DNA of 64,000 nt. Source: Bdellovibrionales bacterium (GTDB taxonomy: Bacteria; Bdellovibrionota; Bdellovibrionia; Bdellovibrionales; UBA1609). The position numbers were made by a program, and so were the translations under genes. Positions 7,867 to 16,694 of the stretch are shown here, piece after piece; position 1 is the stretch's first letter, and each line of letters begins with the position of its first letter. The stretch covers positions 62,001 to 126,000 of the forward strand of contig JADJVA010000005.1 of assembly GCA_016716765.1 (NCBI GenBank), given 5' to 3'. The notes under the pieces were generated by a model, which was given only the letters and a program-made list of their open reading frames with translations, was not told the origin of the DNA and did no database searches.

Positions 7867-8964
7867 GTGGGAAAGCGGAGTATTGTGGACACGGGGGATA
7901 AAGAGTCCAAGATAGACTCCTCTCAGAGTTTTTCCCACGCATTCGAGAACCGTAAGCGGGATCACATACGACTTTCTCTTGAAAAGCGATGTGAGGCGTT
8001 CGGCCTTTCTGGCCTTGATCGAATTTCCCTTCAACATGAGGCTTTGCCTGAGTTAGATTTTTCAGACATTCAAATTGGAACCCTCTCTCTTGGACAAGAT
8101 TTGCAGACTCCTTTTTTGGTGAGTTCGATGACTGCGGGTCATGCGGAAGGGATTGATCTCAATCGTCGGTTGGCTCGAGCTTGCGCTGAGAGGGGCTGGA
8201 TGATGGGAGTGGGATCTCAGCGTCGCCAGTTGGTTGACCGCGAAATGGATGCTGAATGGAAGTTGGTTAGGGAGGGTGCCTCCGGGGTTGTGCTTTTGGG
8301 CAATTTGGGTTTGTCCCAGCTCATTCGAAGTCCTCATTCTTTGGTGGAGCGGCTGGTTGAGTCTCTTGAGGCCAGTGCTATGATTATTCACACCAACCCC
8401 TTGCAGGAATGCCTACAGCCAGAGGGAACTCCAGAGTTCAAGGGAGGATTAAAAGCTTTAGAGGAGCTGTGTCGACGCCTTTCAGTTCCGGTTGTGCTGA
8501 AGGAAACGGGTTGTGGTTTTTCTAAATCGACTTTGCTGCGTTTGATGGAAACTGGTATTGCAGCTGTCGATTTAAGTGGTTTGGGTGGGACTCATTGGGG
8601 TCGAATTGAAGGGGGCCGCTCAATCAAAGGTTCTATTAGACACTACGCGGCAAAAGCCTTTTGGAATTGGGGCATCAGTACAGTAGAATCAATGCGATCA
8701 GTTGGAGAATTAAATCCTGGATATGAGGTATGGGCTTCTGGTGGAGTGAGATCAGGATTGGACGCAGCAAAACTCCTGGCCATGGGAGCAAGTATTATCG
8801 GTTCGGCTCAGCCTCTTTTGGCAGCGGCGATCGAAGGAGAAGGTCAGCTGAGAGAAAAAATGGAGTGCTTTGAATTTGAATTGAAAACAGCCATGTTTTG
8901 CACCGGTTGCGCAGACATCAGTGAACTAAAGAGCAAAGGAATATGGGAATGGGTTCAGGCTTAG
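7867..8964 (+). CDS. fni: Isopentenyl-diphosphate delta-isomerase, type 2 (FMN-dependent)
   Basis: Interconverts isopentenyl and dimethylallyl diphosphate. The 365-residue protein carries the type 2 features: HEALPELDF and PFLVSSMTAG near the N-terminus, GVGSQRRQL, GNLG, VVLKETGCGFS, VDLSGLGGTHW and the FMN-phosphate region ASGGVRSGLDAAKLLAMGA near the C-terminus. GTG at 7867 is the first start after the rplT terminator; a GTG at 7885 is the alternative. It opens an operon of five mevalonate genes; the next start overlaps its end by 22 bases. Confidence 0.93.
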   Translation: MGKRSIVDTGDKESKIDSSQSFSHAFENRKRDHIRLSLEKRCEAFGLSGLDRISLQHEALPELDFSDIQIGTLSLGQDLQTPFLVSSMTAGHAEGIDLNRRLARACAERGWMMGVGSQRRQLVDREMDAEWKLVREGASGVVLLGNLGLSQLIRSPHSLVERLVESLEASAMIIHTNPLQECLQPEGTPEFKGGLKALEELCRRLSVPVVLKETGCGFSKSTLLRLMETGIAAVDLSGLGGTHWGRIEGGRSIKGSIRHYAAKAFWNWGISTVESMRSVGELNPGYEVWASGGVRSGLDAAKLLAMGASIIGSAQPLLAAAIEGEGQLREKMECFEFELKTAMFCTGCADISELKSKGIWEWVQA

Positions 8965-10280
8965 AAAAGCAAGATATACAGGGTTTATTTGGTGGTTTTT
9001 CCAAACTCTCACGTGAGGAGCGCTACCAGCGCCTGATAAAAATGGGAGCTCTCAGCGCGGAAGATGTTAGATTTCTGAAGGCTGGGGGATTGCAGGGGAC
9101 CGAATTGGCTGAAAAGCTAATTGAGAATGTCATCGGCTATTTTCAGTTGCCCTTGGGAGTCGTTTCTAATTTGGTGATTGATGGAAAACCGCGAATGGTT
9201 CCAATGGCCGTAGAAGAAACTTCCATTATCGCGGCTGCCTCAAAGACGGCAAAGTGGATTCGTGAAAAGGGAACAATAAAAACCGAAATCATTGGGAAGA
9301 ACATCATTGGGCAAATTCAGATTGCTCGCGTGAAATCTCCAGAATCCTTTGCAGCTCAGGTTATGGAGCGAAAAGAGTCCTTGATCGCGGCAGCCAATGC
9401 GGATGTGGCTTTTGGCTTGGTTCGTCGTGGTGGTGGCGTTCGTGATATTGAAGTTCGGTTTCTAGATCGTGGTGACGGAGACCAAATGGCTGTCCTACAT
9501 GTCCTGGCTGATCCTTGTGAGGCTATGGGCGCCAACATCATGAATCAAGTTTGTGAGTATCTAAAAGGACCCATAGAAATTTTAACGGGCGAAACTGTGA
9601 CCATGTGTATTCTGTCCAATTTGGTGGACACTCGACTGACTCGAGCAGAAATAAGAGTCAAGAGTCATGACCAGGAAGCAATGGACCGCATCGAAGAAGC
9701 TTCTTTATTTGCACAGCGTGATCCCTATCGAGCAGCAACGAATAACAAAGGCGTGCTCAATGGGATTGATCCCATATTGATCGCAACCGGAAATGATTGG
9801 CGAGCTGTTGAGGCAGGGGTTCACTCCTACGCATCTCGTGGCGGTCAATACAGCTCGATTACCATTTGGAAAAGAGAGGAAGACACCTTGGTTGGGGTCC
9901 TTTCTGCGCCGATTATTTTGGGCGTGGTTGGAGGGGTCACGAATCTGCATCCGACGGCTCAGATGGCTATACGCATGCTTGATATTGAGTCATCTGAAGA
10001 TCTTTCAAGAATTTGCGCCGCTGTAGGATTGGTTCAGAATCTTGGTGCTCTGAGAGCCTTGACAACAGTTGGAATAGTCGAGGGCCACATGAAGTTACAT
10101 ATCAAAAATTTGACTTTGGCGGCTGGAGCTCAGGAGAAGGAAATTCCGATGCTTCAAATGCGTCTGGAAGAAATTTTGGAAATGACAAAACGGATTAGCT
10201 TAGGTCATGCCGTTGAGGCCCTGAAGGAGCTTCGCAGTAAGATTCAACCGGTCACTTTTTCGCCTCAAGAGCCAGTTTAG
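8943..10280 (+). CDS. mvaA: Hydroxymethylglutaryl-CoA reductase, class II type
   Basis: Interconverts HMG-CoA and mevalonate with a nicotinamide cofactor. The 445-residue soluble protein has ENVIGYFQLPLGV near residue 61, EAMGANIMNQVCE in the catalytic core, and VVGGVTNLHPTAQ, all in the arrangement of bacterial class II reductases; there is no membrane domain. It overlaps fni by 22 bases. ATG at 8949 has better spacing (eight bases) from AAAGGA than ATG at 8943 (two bases), so the real start may be two codons later. Confidence 0.93.
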   Translation: MGMGSGLEKQDIQGLFGGFSKLSREERYQRLIKMGALSAEDVRFLKAGGLQGTELAEKLIENVIGYFQLPLGVVSNLVIDGKPRMVPMAVEETSIIAAASKTAKWIREKGTIKTEIIGKNIIGQIQIARVKSPESFAAQVMERKESLIAAANADVAFGLVRRGGGVRDIEVRFLDRGDGDQMAVLHVLADPCEAMGANIMNQVCEYLKGPIEILTGETVTMCILSNLVDTRLTRAEIRVKSHDQEAMDRIEEASLFAQRDPYRAATNNKGVLNGIDPILIATGNDWRAVEAGVHSYASRGGQYSSITIWKREEDTLVGVLSAPIILGVVGGVTNLHPTAQMAIRMLDIESSEDLSRICAAVGLVQNLGALRALTTVGIVEGHMKLHIKNLTLAAGAQEKEIPMLQMRLEEILEMTKRISLGHAVEALKELRSKIQPVTFSPQEPV

Positions 10281-10288
10281 GGAGAACA

Positions 10289-11263
10289 ATGAAGGTTCAG
10301 ATATCTCTTCCCGGCAAAACATTTCTTCTCGGTGAATATTCTGTTCTGTCTGGAGGGGCTGCATTGCTCGTGGCAACTGGCCCACGCTTCTGCCTTGAAA
10401 TAGATACGATGGGAGCAGGATCTTGCGAAGGGATCCATCCCCATAGCCCAGCTGGAAAGTGGGTTCGTTTTCACAATTCTTTATTTCAGCGAGCCCAGTT
10501 GAAGTTCTTCGATCCCCACCTAGGAAAGGGAGGCTTGGGTGCCTCAAGCGCGCAATTTCTTGGTGTGTATGTTTGGTCGCAATTGAGCGATATTCCACCT
10601 TCGGAATGGGCTCAGAAATTATCGCCTCAAAATGCTCTGCAAGCCTATCGCTCAGTCGCTTTTTCAGGAGAGGGAGTGGCTCCGAGTGGCAGTGATGTGA
10701 TGGCTCAATGGGTCGGTGGCATCAGTCAATTTCGTTCTCAACCTTTTCAGTTGCACAATGAGGCATGGCCTTTCGCTGACCTCTCATTTTCTTTATGGAG
10801 AACTTCACTCAAGGTTTCGACCCATCATCATTTAGCTCAGATCTCAAATCCACCTTATTCAGATTTGAGTTCTTCTGTTGACGAGGGATTGAGCTCCTTT
10901 CAAGCGCGCAACGAGGCGAGATTTATCGCTGCTGTCAGAGAATTTGGACTCAAGTTAGAGGCGAAGGGCCTCATTCATTCCGAAGTCCAACCTCTTCTGG
11001 CTCATCTGCGGCAGCATGATGTGGTATTGGCAACAAAAGGCTGCGGAGCAATGGGCGCTGATATTATTGTTCTTTTTCACAGGCCGTCCGAAAAAAATAG
11101 AATCTTCGAATTGGCCTCCGGACTAGGTCTTTCTTTTGAGGCAGAAATCAAAGATCTAGGGCAGGGATTGAAAATTGAAATTGATCTGGCGGAGGCGCCG
11201 AGATCCATGTTAGGAGAGAGGGCAGTGAGTCTACCTTTTGTTCACCTTGAGGCCGGGAATTAA
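10289..11263 (+). CDS. mvaK2: GHMP kinase, probable phosphomevalonate kinase
   Basis: A 324-residue GHMP-superfamily kinase: N-terminal PGKTFLLGEYSVL, ATP-binding loop GKGGLGASSAQF, PSGSDVMAQWVGG and the C-terminal glycine motif KGCGAMGAD. The SGSD motif (Ser-Gly-Ser-Asp) and position between mvaA and mvaD fit phosphorylation of 5-phosphomevalonate to the diphosphate; the other two pathway kinases are accounted for next door. Start has a GGGAG ribosome site. Mevalonate kinase is the alternative, but the gene at 12237 fits that better. Confidence 0.82.
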   Translation: MKVQISLPGKTFLLGEYSVLSGGAALLVATGPRFCLEIDTMGAGSCEGIHPHSPAGKWVRFHNSLFQRAQLKFFDPHLGKGGLGASSAQFLGVYVWSQLSDIPPSEWAQKLSPQNALQAYRSVAFSGEGVAPSGSDVMAQWVGGISQFRSQPFQLHNEAWPFADLSFSLWRTSLKVSTHHHLAQISNPPYSDLSSSVDEGLSSFQARNEARFIAAVREFGLKLEAKGLIHSEVQPLLAHLRQHDVVLATKGCGAMGADIIVLFHRPSEKNRIFELASGLGLSFEAEIKDLGQGLKIEIDLAEAPRSMLGERAVSLPFVHLEAGN

Positions 11264-12240
11264 TGAAAATACAGGTGCGAGCGACGGCTCCCTCGAATAT
11301 TGCTTTGATCAAATATATGGGTAAAGTTTCTTCACAGCAAAATCAGCCAGTGAATTCTTCGTTGTCTTTTACCTTAGAATATTTGCGAACAGCCGTGGTG
11401 ATTGAGAAGATCACGGAAGAATTCGATCAGTGGGATTCCTTGGTTGATCCTGAATTTCCTTTTCAGGTGGAACTGTCTGAGGCCGGAAAGCAGCGGTTCT
11501 TGGTCCATTTTAAGCGCCTCAAAGATGATTGGGAAATCCCGGGATCTTACCGGGTTTGCAGCGCCAATAATTTCCCCTCCGATTGTGGACTTGCAAGCTC
11601 TGCTTCCAGCTTTGCAGCATTGACTCTCGCAACGGCTCAACTTGCCGAGCGCGCAGGAGCCTTATTAGTTAGCGAGAGAGCAAAACCCATTGACCTTCAA
11701 GCATTGTCTGAGTTGAGTCGAAAGGGGAGTGGATCCTCTTGTCGATCATTTTTTTCTCCTTGGGCAGTTTGGACACAAGAGGGAGCCCACCCAATTGAAT
11801 TGCCCTATCGATCCTTGATTCATCAGGCAGTCGTTGTAGAGAGCGCAAAAAAATCAGTCTCAAGTAGCGAAGCACACCAGCGCGTGGTGACGAGTGATTT
11901 GTTTTTGGGTCGCAGTGAACGAGCACAGAGGCGGCTAGATCTTCTTGTAAAGGCGATGCAGTTGCAGAATTGGACTCAGTGCTTTGAAATTTGTTGGGCG
12001 GAATTTTGGGACATGCACTGTCTTTTTGAAACAAGCAAACCCAGTTTCGGGTACATGAAGCCAGAGTCTTTGGCTGTATTAGAGATAATCAAAAACGAAT
12101 GGGAAAAAAGCAAGGATGGACCTTTGGTGACAATGGATGCCGGTGCAAACGTGCACCTGCTTTATCGTCTGGAGCAGAAGGAGCTCGCTTCGCAACTGAG
12201 TGAAAGGTTGGGGGGTGTGGGGAGGGTTTTTGGTTCATGA
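11263..12240 (+). CDS. mvaD: Diphosphomevalonate decarboxylase
   Basis: Converts mevalonate diphosphate to isopentenyl diphosphate with ATP and loss of CO2. The 325-residue protein has the diagnostic ATAPSNIALIKYMGK at residues 7-21 (family usually KYWGK), NSSLSFTLE, NNFPSDCGLASSASSFAAL, and SRKGSGSSCRSFF, plus the MDAGANVHLL motif with the catalytic Asp. Its start codon shares the last base of the upstream stop (TAATG), and its own end overlaps the next gene by four bases, so translation is likely coupled. Confidence 0.95.
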   Translation: MKIQVRATAPSNIALIKYMGKVSSQQNQPVNSSLSFTLEYLRTAVVIEKITEEFDQWDSLVDPEFPFQVELSEAGKQRFLVHFKRLKDDWEIPGSYRVCSANNFPSDCGLASSASSFAALTLATAQLAERAGALLVSERAKPIDLQALSELSRKGSGSSCRSFFSPWAVWTQEGAHPIELPYRSLIHQAVVVESAKKSVSSSEAHQRVVTSDLFLGRSERAQRRLDLLVKAMQLQNWTQCFEICWAEFWDMHCLFETSKPSFGYMKPESLAVLEIIKNEWEKSKDGPLVTMDAGANVHLLYRLEQKELASQLSERLGGVGRVFGS

Positions 12241-13135
12241 ATTTAGCCGCACATACTTCAAGTCAATATCGATCTTATGGAAAGTGGATTCTGGCTGGAG
12301 AGCATGCAGTGTTGCGAGGATTTCCTGCTCTCGTTTTTCCGATTGAAAGTCGGTTTATTGATCTCACTCTTTCTCATTTAGATGAGCCAGTGAAAGTTCA
12401 GTTTCAGGGACCTCACGCGGAGGAGATTTCTTTGTTATTTTGGGGACTGGTCGAGAGAGCTTTGGAAAAGCTCGAAAAAAACGAGAACAGTTAAAGGGAA
12501 ATTTGGTCATTGATTGTCAGGTGCCTTTGGGAGCTGGGCTTGGTGCGTCTGCCACTTTGTGTGTTACAGTGGCTCGTTGGTTCATGGCTTTGGAGTGGCT
12601 CAGGTTAGAGCAGATATATGAATTTTCCCGAGAACTTGAAAATCTTTTTCACGGTGAGAGCAGCGGAGTCGATATTGCGGTGGCCCTCGAACATCGGGGA
12701 ATTAGATTCGTTCGTGGGGGGGAGAGAACGCCTTTGGTGCTGAATTGGAAGCCTCAATGGTATCTTTCCTATTGCGGACAACGTGGAGTGACCTCGGACT
12801 GCGTGAATAAGATCAAAGCGTTGAGCCAATCGGACCCCTCCCTTAGCATGAGATTGGATCGTCAGATGGGGCAGGCAGTTGAGATGGCGCAGAGTGCTCT
12901 GCAATATGAAGAAGATTCTGGCATCCTTGAACTTGGAAGAGCAATTAATCTTGCTTGTGACTGTTTTATGAAGTGGGGACTTTGCGAAGGGGAGCTCAAT
13001 CATCATTTGCAATGGATCCGTGGTCAGGGGGCATTGGCAGCTAAGCCAACCGGGTCCGGCGGAGGGGGGTATGTGTTGAGCCTTTGGCGAGAAGAGCCAC
13101 CCCTTTCGGTTCGAGATCATTTGTTTCACGCCTAA
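12237..13135 (+). CDS. mvk: Mevalonate kinase split by a -1 frameshift
   Basis: Two overlapping frames together give a normal 299-residue mevalonate kinase. Frame one supplies GKWILAGEHAVLRGFPALVFPI and runs to a stop at 12492-12494; frame two supplies VPLGAGLGASATLCV, the catalytic HGESSGVDIAV and the C-terminal KPTGSGGGGYV. The switch falls in a run of seven As (12475-12481) that reads in frame as A_AAA_AAC, a canonical -1 slippery heptamer. It may therefore be programmed frameshifting, a missing A in the assembly, or true inactivation. Loss would break the only mevalonate kinase in an otherwise intact operon, so I favour error or slippage. Overlaps mvaD by four bases (ATGA). Confidence 0.85.
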
Positions 13136-13153
13136 AAAGGGGAGAGGGGGATT

Positions 13154-14278
13154 TTGGACACACCCATTGATCAAGCTAACTCCAAGGATACGGCCGCCTC
13201 TATTGAAGTTGAAGTGTCCCAACCTCCGGTTTTCAAAGAAAATGGAAATAAAACACTGATTATGGTGGGTCGCGATGGACAGGGCCGAGCCTTTTCAGCA
13301 GAAGAGTTATTGGCTAAAAAACTCAACAGTTGGCAGGGGTGGTATTGCGCGGCCGGTATTGAAAATATTTATATTTCTCATGACGGCTGTGTTTTTTCAG
13401 CTGTCTGTCGTGAGGGTGGATATTTTGGCAATGTCTTCGATTACTTTCTTTATGTTCCCGAGAATTTCATCAAGTGTCCAAAAAAATGGTGCATGTGCGG
13501 AACGGACATGGCCCTTAGAAAATTTAAGAGCCAGGACGATATTCACTGGGCTTACACAGATCCTCAATCAGAGGCCGCTGAAAATTTTCAAGACTTTGTC
13601 GCTTCGCAGCCCCTTCTTCAAAGTCGTGTTTTGCCAAAGCAAATCACTTGGGAGCTCGGTCGTCGATGTAACTTTTCTTGTCGATACTGTCCACCCACTG
13701 CGAGCAACAATTATGAATCTCATCGCAGCTGGGGCAGCCTCAAGCATGCCGTTGATAACATCTTTAAGGCCTTTGTGAAGGAAAGATCCGGGAAGTTTCA
13801 TTTTAGCGGAGGGGAGCCGACATTTAACCCTTCATTTATGGATTTGTGTAAGTATATCAGGGAGCGAAGACCCATTTCTCAGCCGGACCGCTTCCATTAT
13901 TGTCATGTGACGACGAATGGCAGTCGTCAGCCACAATATTACGAAGAACTCATTGAATACTGCCAGATTTCGGTGAGCGTGCATTTTGAATTTTACAATG
14001 AAGAAAAATTGCTTGAGACAATTGCGGCGGTTGTGGCGAGAAAATCAAGTGATGCGTCATTGATTTGGCAATGGTTTGGCGTTCGAATTATGGTGCCTCC
14101 CGGTACGGCAGAAAAAGCTCAGCATCTCATGGAGAAAATATACGCGATCCCAAATTTTAGAGAACAATCACAACTGAATCTTTCACCAATTTATAAGTTC
14201 AAAGAACCAGAGGGTTGGGATGAGTCGCTTGCCGATTATCATCCCGAGGAACTTTCTTTTATTGGGAGCCACGGATGA
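13154..14278 (+). CDS. Radical SAM protein with N-terminal SPASM-like cysteine domain
   Basis: A 374-residue protein. The core radical SAM motif is CNFSCRYC (Cys172, 176, 179), followed by FHFSGGEPTF. Before it lies an unusual domain at residues 60-120 with Cys65, 79, 85, 108, 113 and 115 in the pattern CAAG..I..DG..., GNVF, then CPKKWCMCG. This resembles a SPASM auxiliary-cluster domain, which normally follows the radical SAM core. A paralogue is at 42463-43527. Start is TTG at 13154 after a strong GGGGAGAGGGGG site. It begins 18 bases after mvk, so it is likely cotranscribed with the mevalonate genes, and ends in an ATGA overlap with the next gene. Substrate unknown. Confidence 0.85.
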   Translation: MDTPIDQANSKDTAASIEVEVSQPPVFKENGNKTLIMVGRDGQGRAFSAEELLAKKLNSWQGWYCAAGIENIYISHDGCVFSAVCREGGYFGNVFDYFLYVPENFIKCPKKWCMCGTDMALRKFKSQDDIHWAYTDPQSEAAENFQDFVASQPLLQSRVLPKQITWELGRRCNFSCRYCPPTASNNYESHRSWGSLKHAVDNIFKAFVKERSGKFHFSGGEPTFNPSFMDLCKYIRERRPISQPDRFHYCHVTTNGSRQPQYYEELIEYCQISVSVHFEFYNEEKLLETIAAVVARKSSDASLIWQWFGVRIMVPPGTAEKAQHLMEKIYAIPNFREQSQLNLSPIYKFKEPEGWDESLADYHPEELSFIGSHG

Positions 14279-15000
14279 ACAGGGAGGTTTTAAAAAAAAG
14301 TTATTCAAATACAGCGATTGACGATCTCTCTGGGGGCAAGGCAGAAGGGTCTGAGATTAAAAATAGTTTCGCAAAAATGTTAAAATTCTTTTGTGACTAT
14401 GCCGAAATTGAGGGCCTCCGACTGAAGCCCTATAGTTCGGAGAATCTCTGTTATTTTTCAGCACTATCGTTGGCCAAACAGCAAGTTATCTATGAGGATC
14501 TGAGACGATACTATCAGATTTGCATGGAGTCCATTCAGCTTCACGCATCGCTCAAAGACAATACTGGACAGTTTCGTTTAGCCGCGAGAAAATTGGGTAT
14601 TCAGCTGGAAGACAAGGTTTTTTCTGCTTTGAATTCTGAGGATGTCATCGAAATTTACACGCTTGATTCTATCCAGATTTTTCGAACTTTTAATTTCTTT
14701 CATTTAGTCACTTACACTTTAGAGGAAGTTTTTTGTAGGCCATGGTTTGAGCTTTACGAGCGTGATATTTTTACGAATGAAGCCAATCACAAGGCCGTCA
14801 AATATGTGCTTTCGGGACAGACGCGATCTCCTTTTTATCCAAATATTCCCGTTCATGATGTTTATGAAAAAAAGGAGGGAGGTCATGGTCTAACTAAGAT
14901 CAAACATCGTTTTATGGCGCCCGCTTATAATTCTAACGACGTGTTGACTGGTTTCATCAATGTTTTCCAGGTTGTTGGTCCATGCCAGAGGATCTCTTAA
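14275..15000 (+). CDS. Unknown soluble protein coupled to the radical SAM gene
   Basis: A 241-residue protein with no signal peptide, membrane segment or motif I recognise. Composition is ordinary and globular, with six cysteines (FFCDY, NLCYF, QICME, EVFCRPW and the C-terminal GPCQ). The start ATG overlaps the radical SAM stop (ATGA), implying translational coupling and possibly a shared pathway. Its end is only three bases from the end of the convergent GNAT-like gene. Confidence 0.65.
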   Translation: MNREVLKKSYSNTAIDDLSGGKAEGSEIKNSFAKMLKFFCDYAEIEGLRLKPYSSENLCYFSALSLAKQQVIYEDLRRYYQICMESIQLHASLKDNTGQFRLAARKLGIQLEDKVFSALNSEDVIEIYTLDSIQIFRTFNFFHLVTYTLEEVFCRPWFELYERDIFTNEANHKAVKYVLSGQTRSPFYPNIPVHDVYEKKEGGHGLTKIKHRFMAPAYNSNDVLTGFINVFQVVGPCQRIS

Positions 15001-15003
15001 ATT

Positions 15004-15705
15004 TTAAATCGCTGTTTCAATCTCAGTTTTCATGCCTTGGCTGCTGAATCTGGAATTCCATAAAAAATCTATGGTCTGTCTGATGTCTCTGATCGGAGAT
15101 TCACAGGCGTTTTCCTTTTTCAGACACACGATATCGACCTCAACATTGTGCTGTGAATGTCCCTTTACGATAGGTTGCGCCCCAAATCTATAACAGATTT
15201 CCTGGACTTTTTTCGAATTGTTCGTGTATGCGATAAAAGCGTCGAGTCCCAACTCAATCAGTCTTTTTACAGAGAGCCCAATAAGAACTTCTCCGAAGGA
15301 GATTTGAGTCAGTGACTTTCGGAACCTTGAATCTACCGCCGTTTGATTTGATATCAATACTTGACGTACACCTAATTGTTCTATGTTTTCGACACTCCCC
15401 GGAGGATAGGCCTTGAAGTACCTCAAATCCCGATGAACCGGATTTTTTAGATCAAGAAACGAGTGCATGGTGATTCCCACACATTCGTCATGATGAAACA
15501 CCACAAAGGCCTCATCTTGGCGAAAAAAATCATCTGAATAAATGGTGCTTTTGCCCTCTAGTTCATGAAAAGTTTCAGCCCAGACGCGTTTCCAGAGTGA
15601 ATAGGACTTCTTATACGCTTCAAGCTCCCCCTTGGGCGGTACCTGTCGAGGTTGAATGATTTTGAAGTTTAAATTTCGGATATCAAATTTTGAGGAAGAG
15701 AACAT
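15004..15705 (-). CDS. GNAT-fold acyltransferase-like protein
   Basis: A 233-residue soluble protein. The layout YSLWKRVWAETFHEL, DDFFRQDEAFVVFHHDECVGITMHSFLD, then VDSRFRKSLTQISFGEVLIGLSVKRLIELGLDAFIAYT and a late RFGAQPI fits a GNAT or N-acyl amino acid synthase (FeeM/LuxI-like) fold: central acceptor strand, acyl-CoA-binding helix, then a terminal strand. This is a fold-level impression, so the reaction and substrate are not known. It starts one base after the stop of the di-iron gene upstream (TGATATG), so the two are coupled. Confidence 0.5.
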   Translation of the reverse strand: MFSSSKFDIRNLNFKIIQPRQVPPKGELEAYKKSYSLWKRVWAETFHELEGKSTIYSDDFFRQDEAFVVFHHDECVGITMHSFLDLKNPVHRDLRYFKAYPPGSVENIEQLGVRQVLISNQTAVDSRFRKSLTQISFGEVLIGLSVKRLIELGLDAFIAYTNNSKKVQEICYRFGAQPIVKGHSQHNVEVDIVCLKKENACESPIRDIRQTIDFLWNSRFSSQGMKTEIETAI

Positions 15706-15706
15706 A

Positions 15707-16360
15707 TCAAGCAGCTCCTCGAACTGATTCCTTCATGACGGCATGAAGAAAATTGCCGTACCTTTCAAATGATCTCAGCATCGTATCGACAAGACGATCA
15801 TAGGTGTGGCTCTCCAAGTGACTGAGGCACTTCCATCCTGACTCAGTGTGGGCAATGTCAACGGCTGCATGCAGGGTGAGAAAGCTAGCTGGGACATTCG
15901 CCACATGTTTTTTTGTGTACGGCTTTTTGTGGTGATCGAGAACGCGTTTTGCCATGTACCCGCAGTATCTTGCTGAAATGTGCTCTAAGGCAAACGCATA
16001 GCCAAAGAGGGATTCGACAATTTGATTTCCGGCGCTGTCTATGGATTTATAGAGAGCCAAGGCCTCGGGCATCATTTTTTCTGATTCAGGATTTCTCCCG
16101 AAAAAGGCCGCATCTCTCTCTGCAAATTTTTCGTGTCCAAACTCCTCTTCGCGATGGTGGAGGAGAATTTCTTTGAGAGGCCCTTTGGCAAAAGCCGCTG
16201 TTTTATCCAAAAGGGGAACCGTATGGTGAACGAATTTCGAAGTCTGTACGCACCAGGTTCCGTAATGGGTGTCTGATTCCCATGGGAAATTCTCGATGCT
16301 TGGCTTTATCTGGATGAGCTGCTCTTCGATTATTTTCTTGAGTGATTCCTTGATTTGCAT
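15707..16360 (-). CDS. Haem-oxygenase-fold di-iron enzyme (HDO/PqqC-like)
   Basis: A 217-residue all-helical protein with metal-ligand motifs spaced as in haem-oxygenase-like di-iron oxidases: ExxH at Glu73/His76 (EEEFGHEKF), Glu126 in YAFALEHIS, and DxxH at Asp168/His171 (AAVDIAHTESG). Relatives include PqqC, UndA and CADD, which use O2 on small substrates or on themselves. ATG at 16360 has a GGGGG-rich ribosome site. It heads a two-gene operon with the GNAT-like gene, and a perfect FNR-type box lies 118 bases upstream. Substrate unknown. Confidence 0.7.
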   Translation of the reverse strand: MQIKESLKKIIEEQLIQIKPSIENFPWESDTHYGTWCVQTSKFVHHTVPLLDKTAAFAKGPLKEILLHHREEEFGHEKFAERDAAFFGRNPESEKMMPEALALYKSIDSAGNQIVESLFGYAFALEHISARYCGYMAKRVLDHHKKPYTKKHVANVPASFLTLHAAVDIAHTESGWKCLSHLESHTYDRLVDTMLRSFERYGNFLHAVMKESVRGAA

Positions 16361-16477
16361 TTTTTTAGTCCCCCTAAGAGTAAAAATAGGTGTTCAGGAG
16401 GTGTTTCGGGATCGCATTTCCAAAACTAAACAAAAATTGTCAATTTGTTTGATTTTGCATTGGCACGACGTCGCATG

Positions 16478-16491
16478 TTGATTGAGATCAA
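16478..16491. promoter_or_regulatory. Perfect FNR/CRP-family box
   Basis: TTGAT-TGAG-ATCAA matches the FNR consensus TTGATNNNNATCAA at all ten specified bases. It lies in the 334-base divergent gap (16361-16694) between the di-iron operon and the SPFH gene. For the minus-strand operon, CAAAAT at 16457-16452 could be a -10, giving a box centred near -40 to -41, the usual activating position. No equally good -10 is seen for the SPFH direction. The rest of the gap shows no gene. Confidence 0.6.
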
Positions 16492-16694
16492 TGATGCCGG
16501 TGATATTTGTCCAGTAGAGAACTGGAGAGCGGAGCCAGTCTTTGGCTGGGTCTCTAAATTATTTACTATTTGCTCTATAAAATGAATACTGTTCCTAACA
16601 TGAATTGAAAACTCAATTGGCCTAGGTTATTTGATTCGATCAGGTCTCTTGCGAGAATTAAAGAACAGAATATTAAATAAAAAATGGAGTCACT

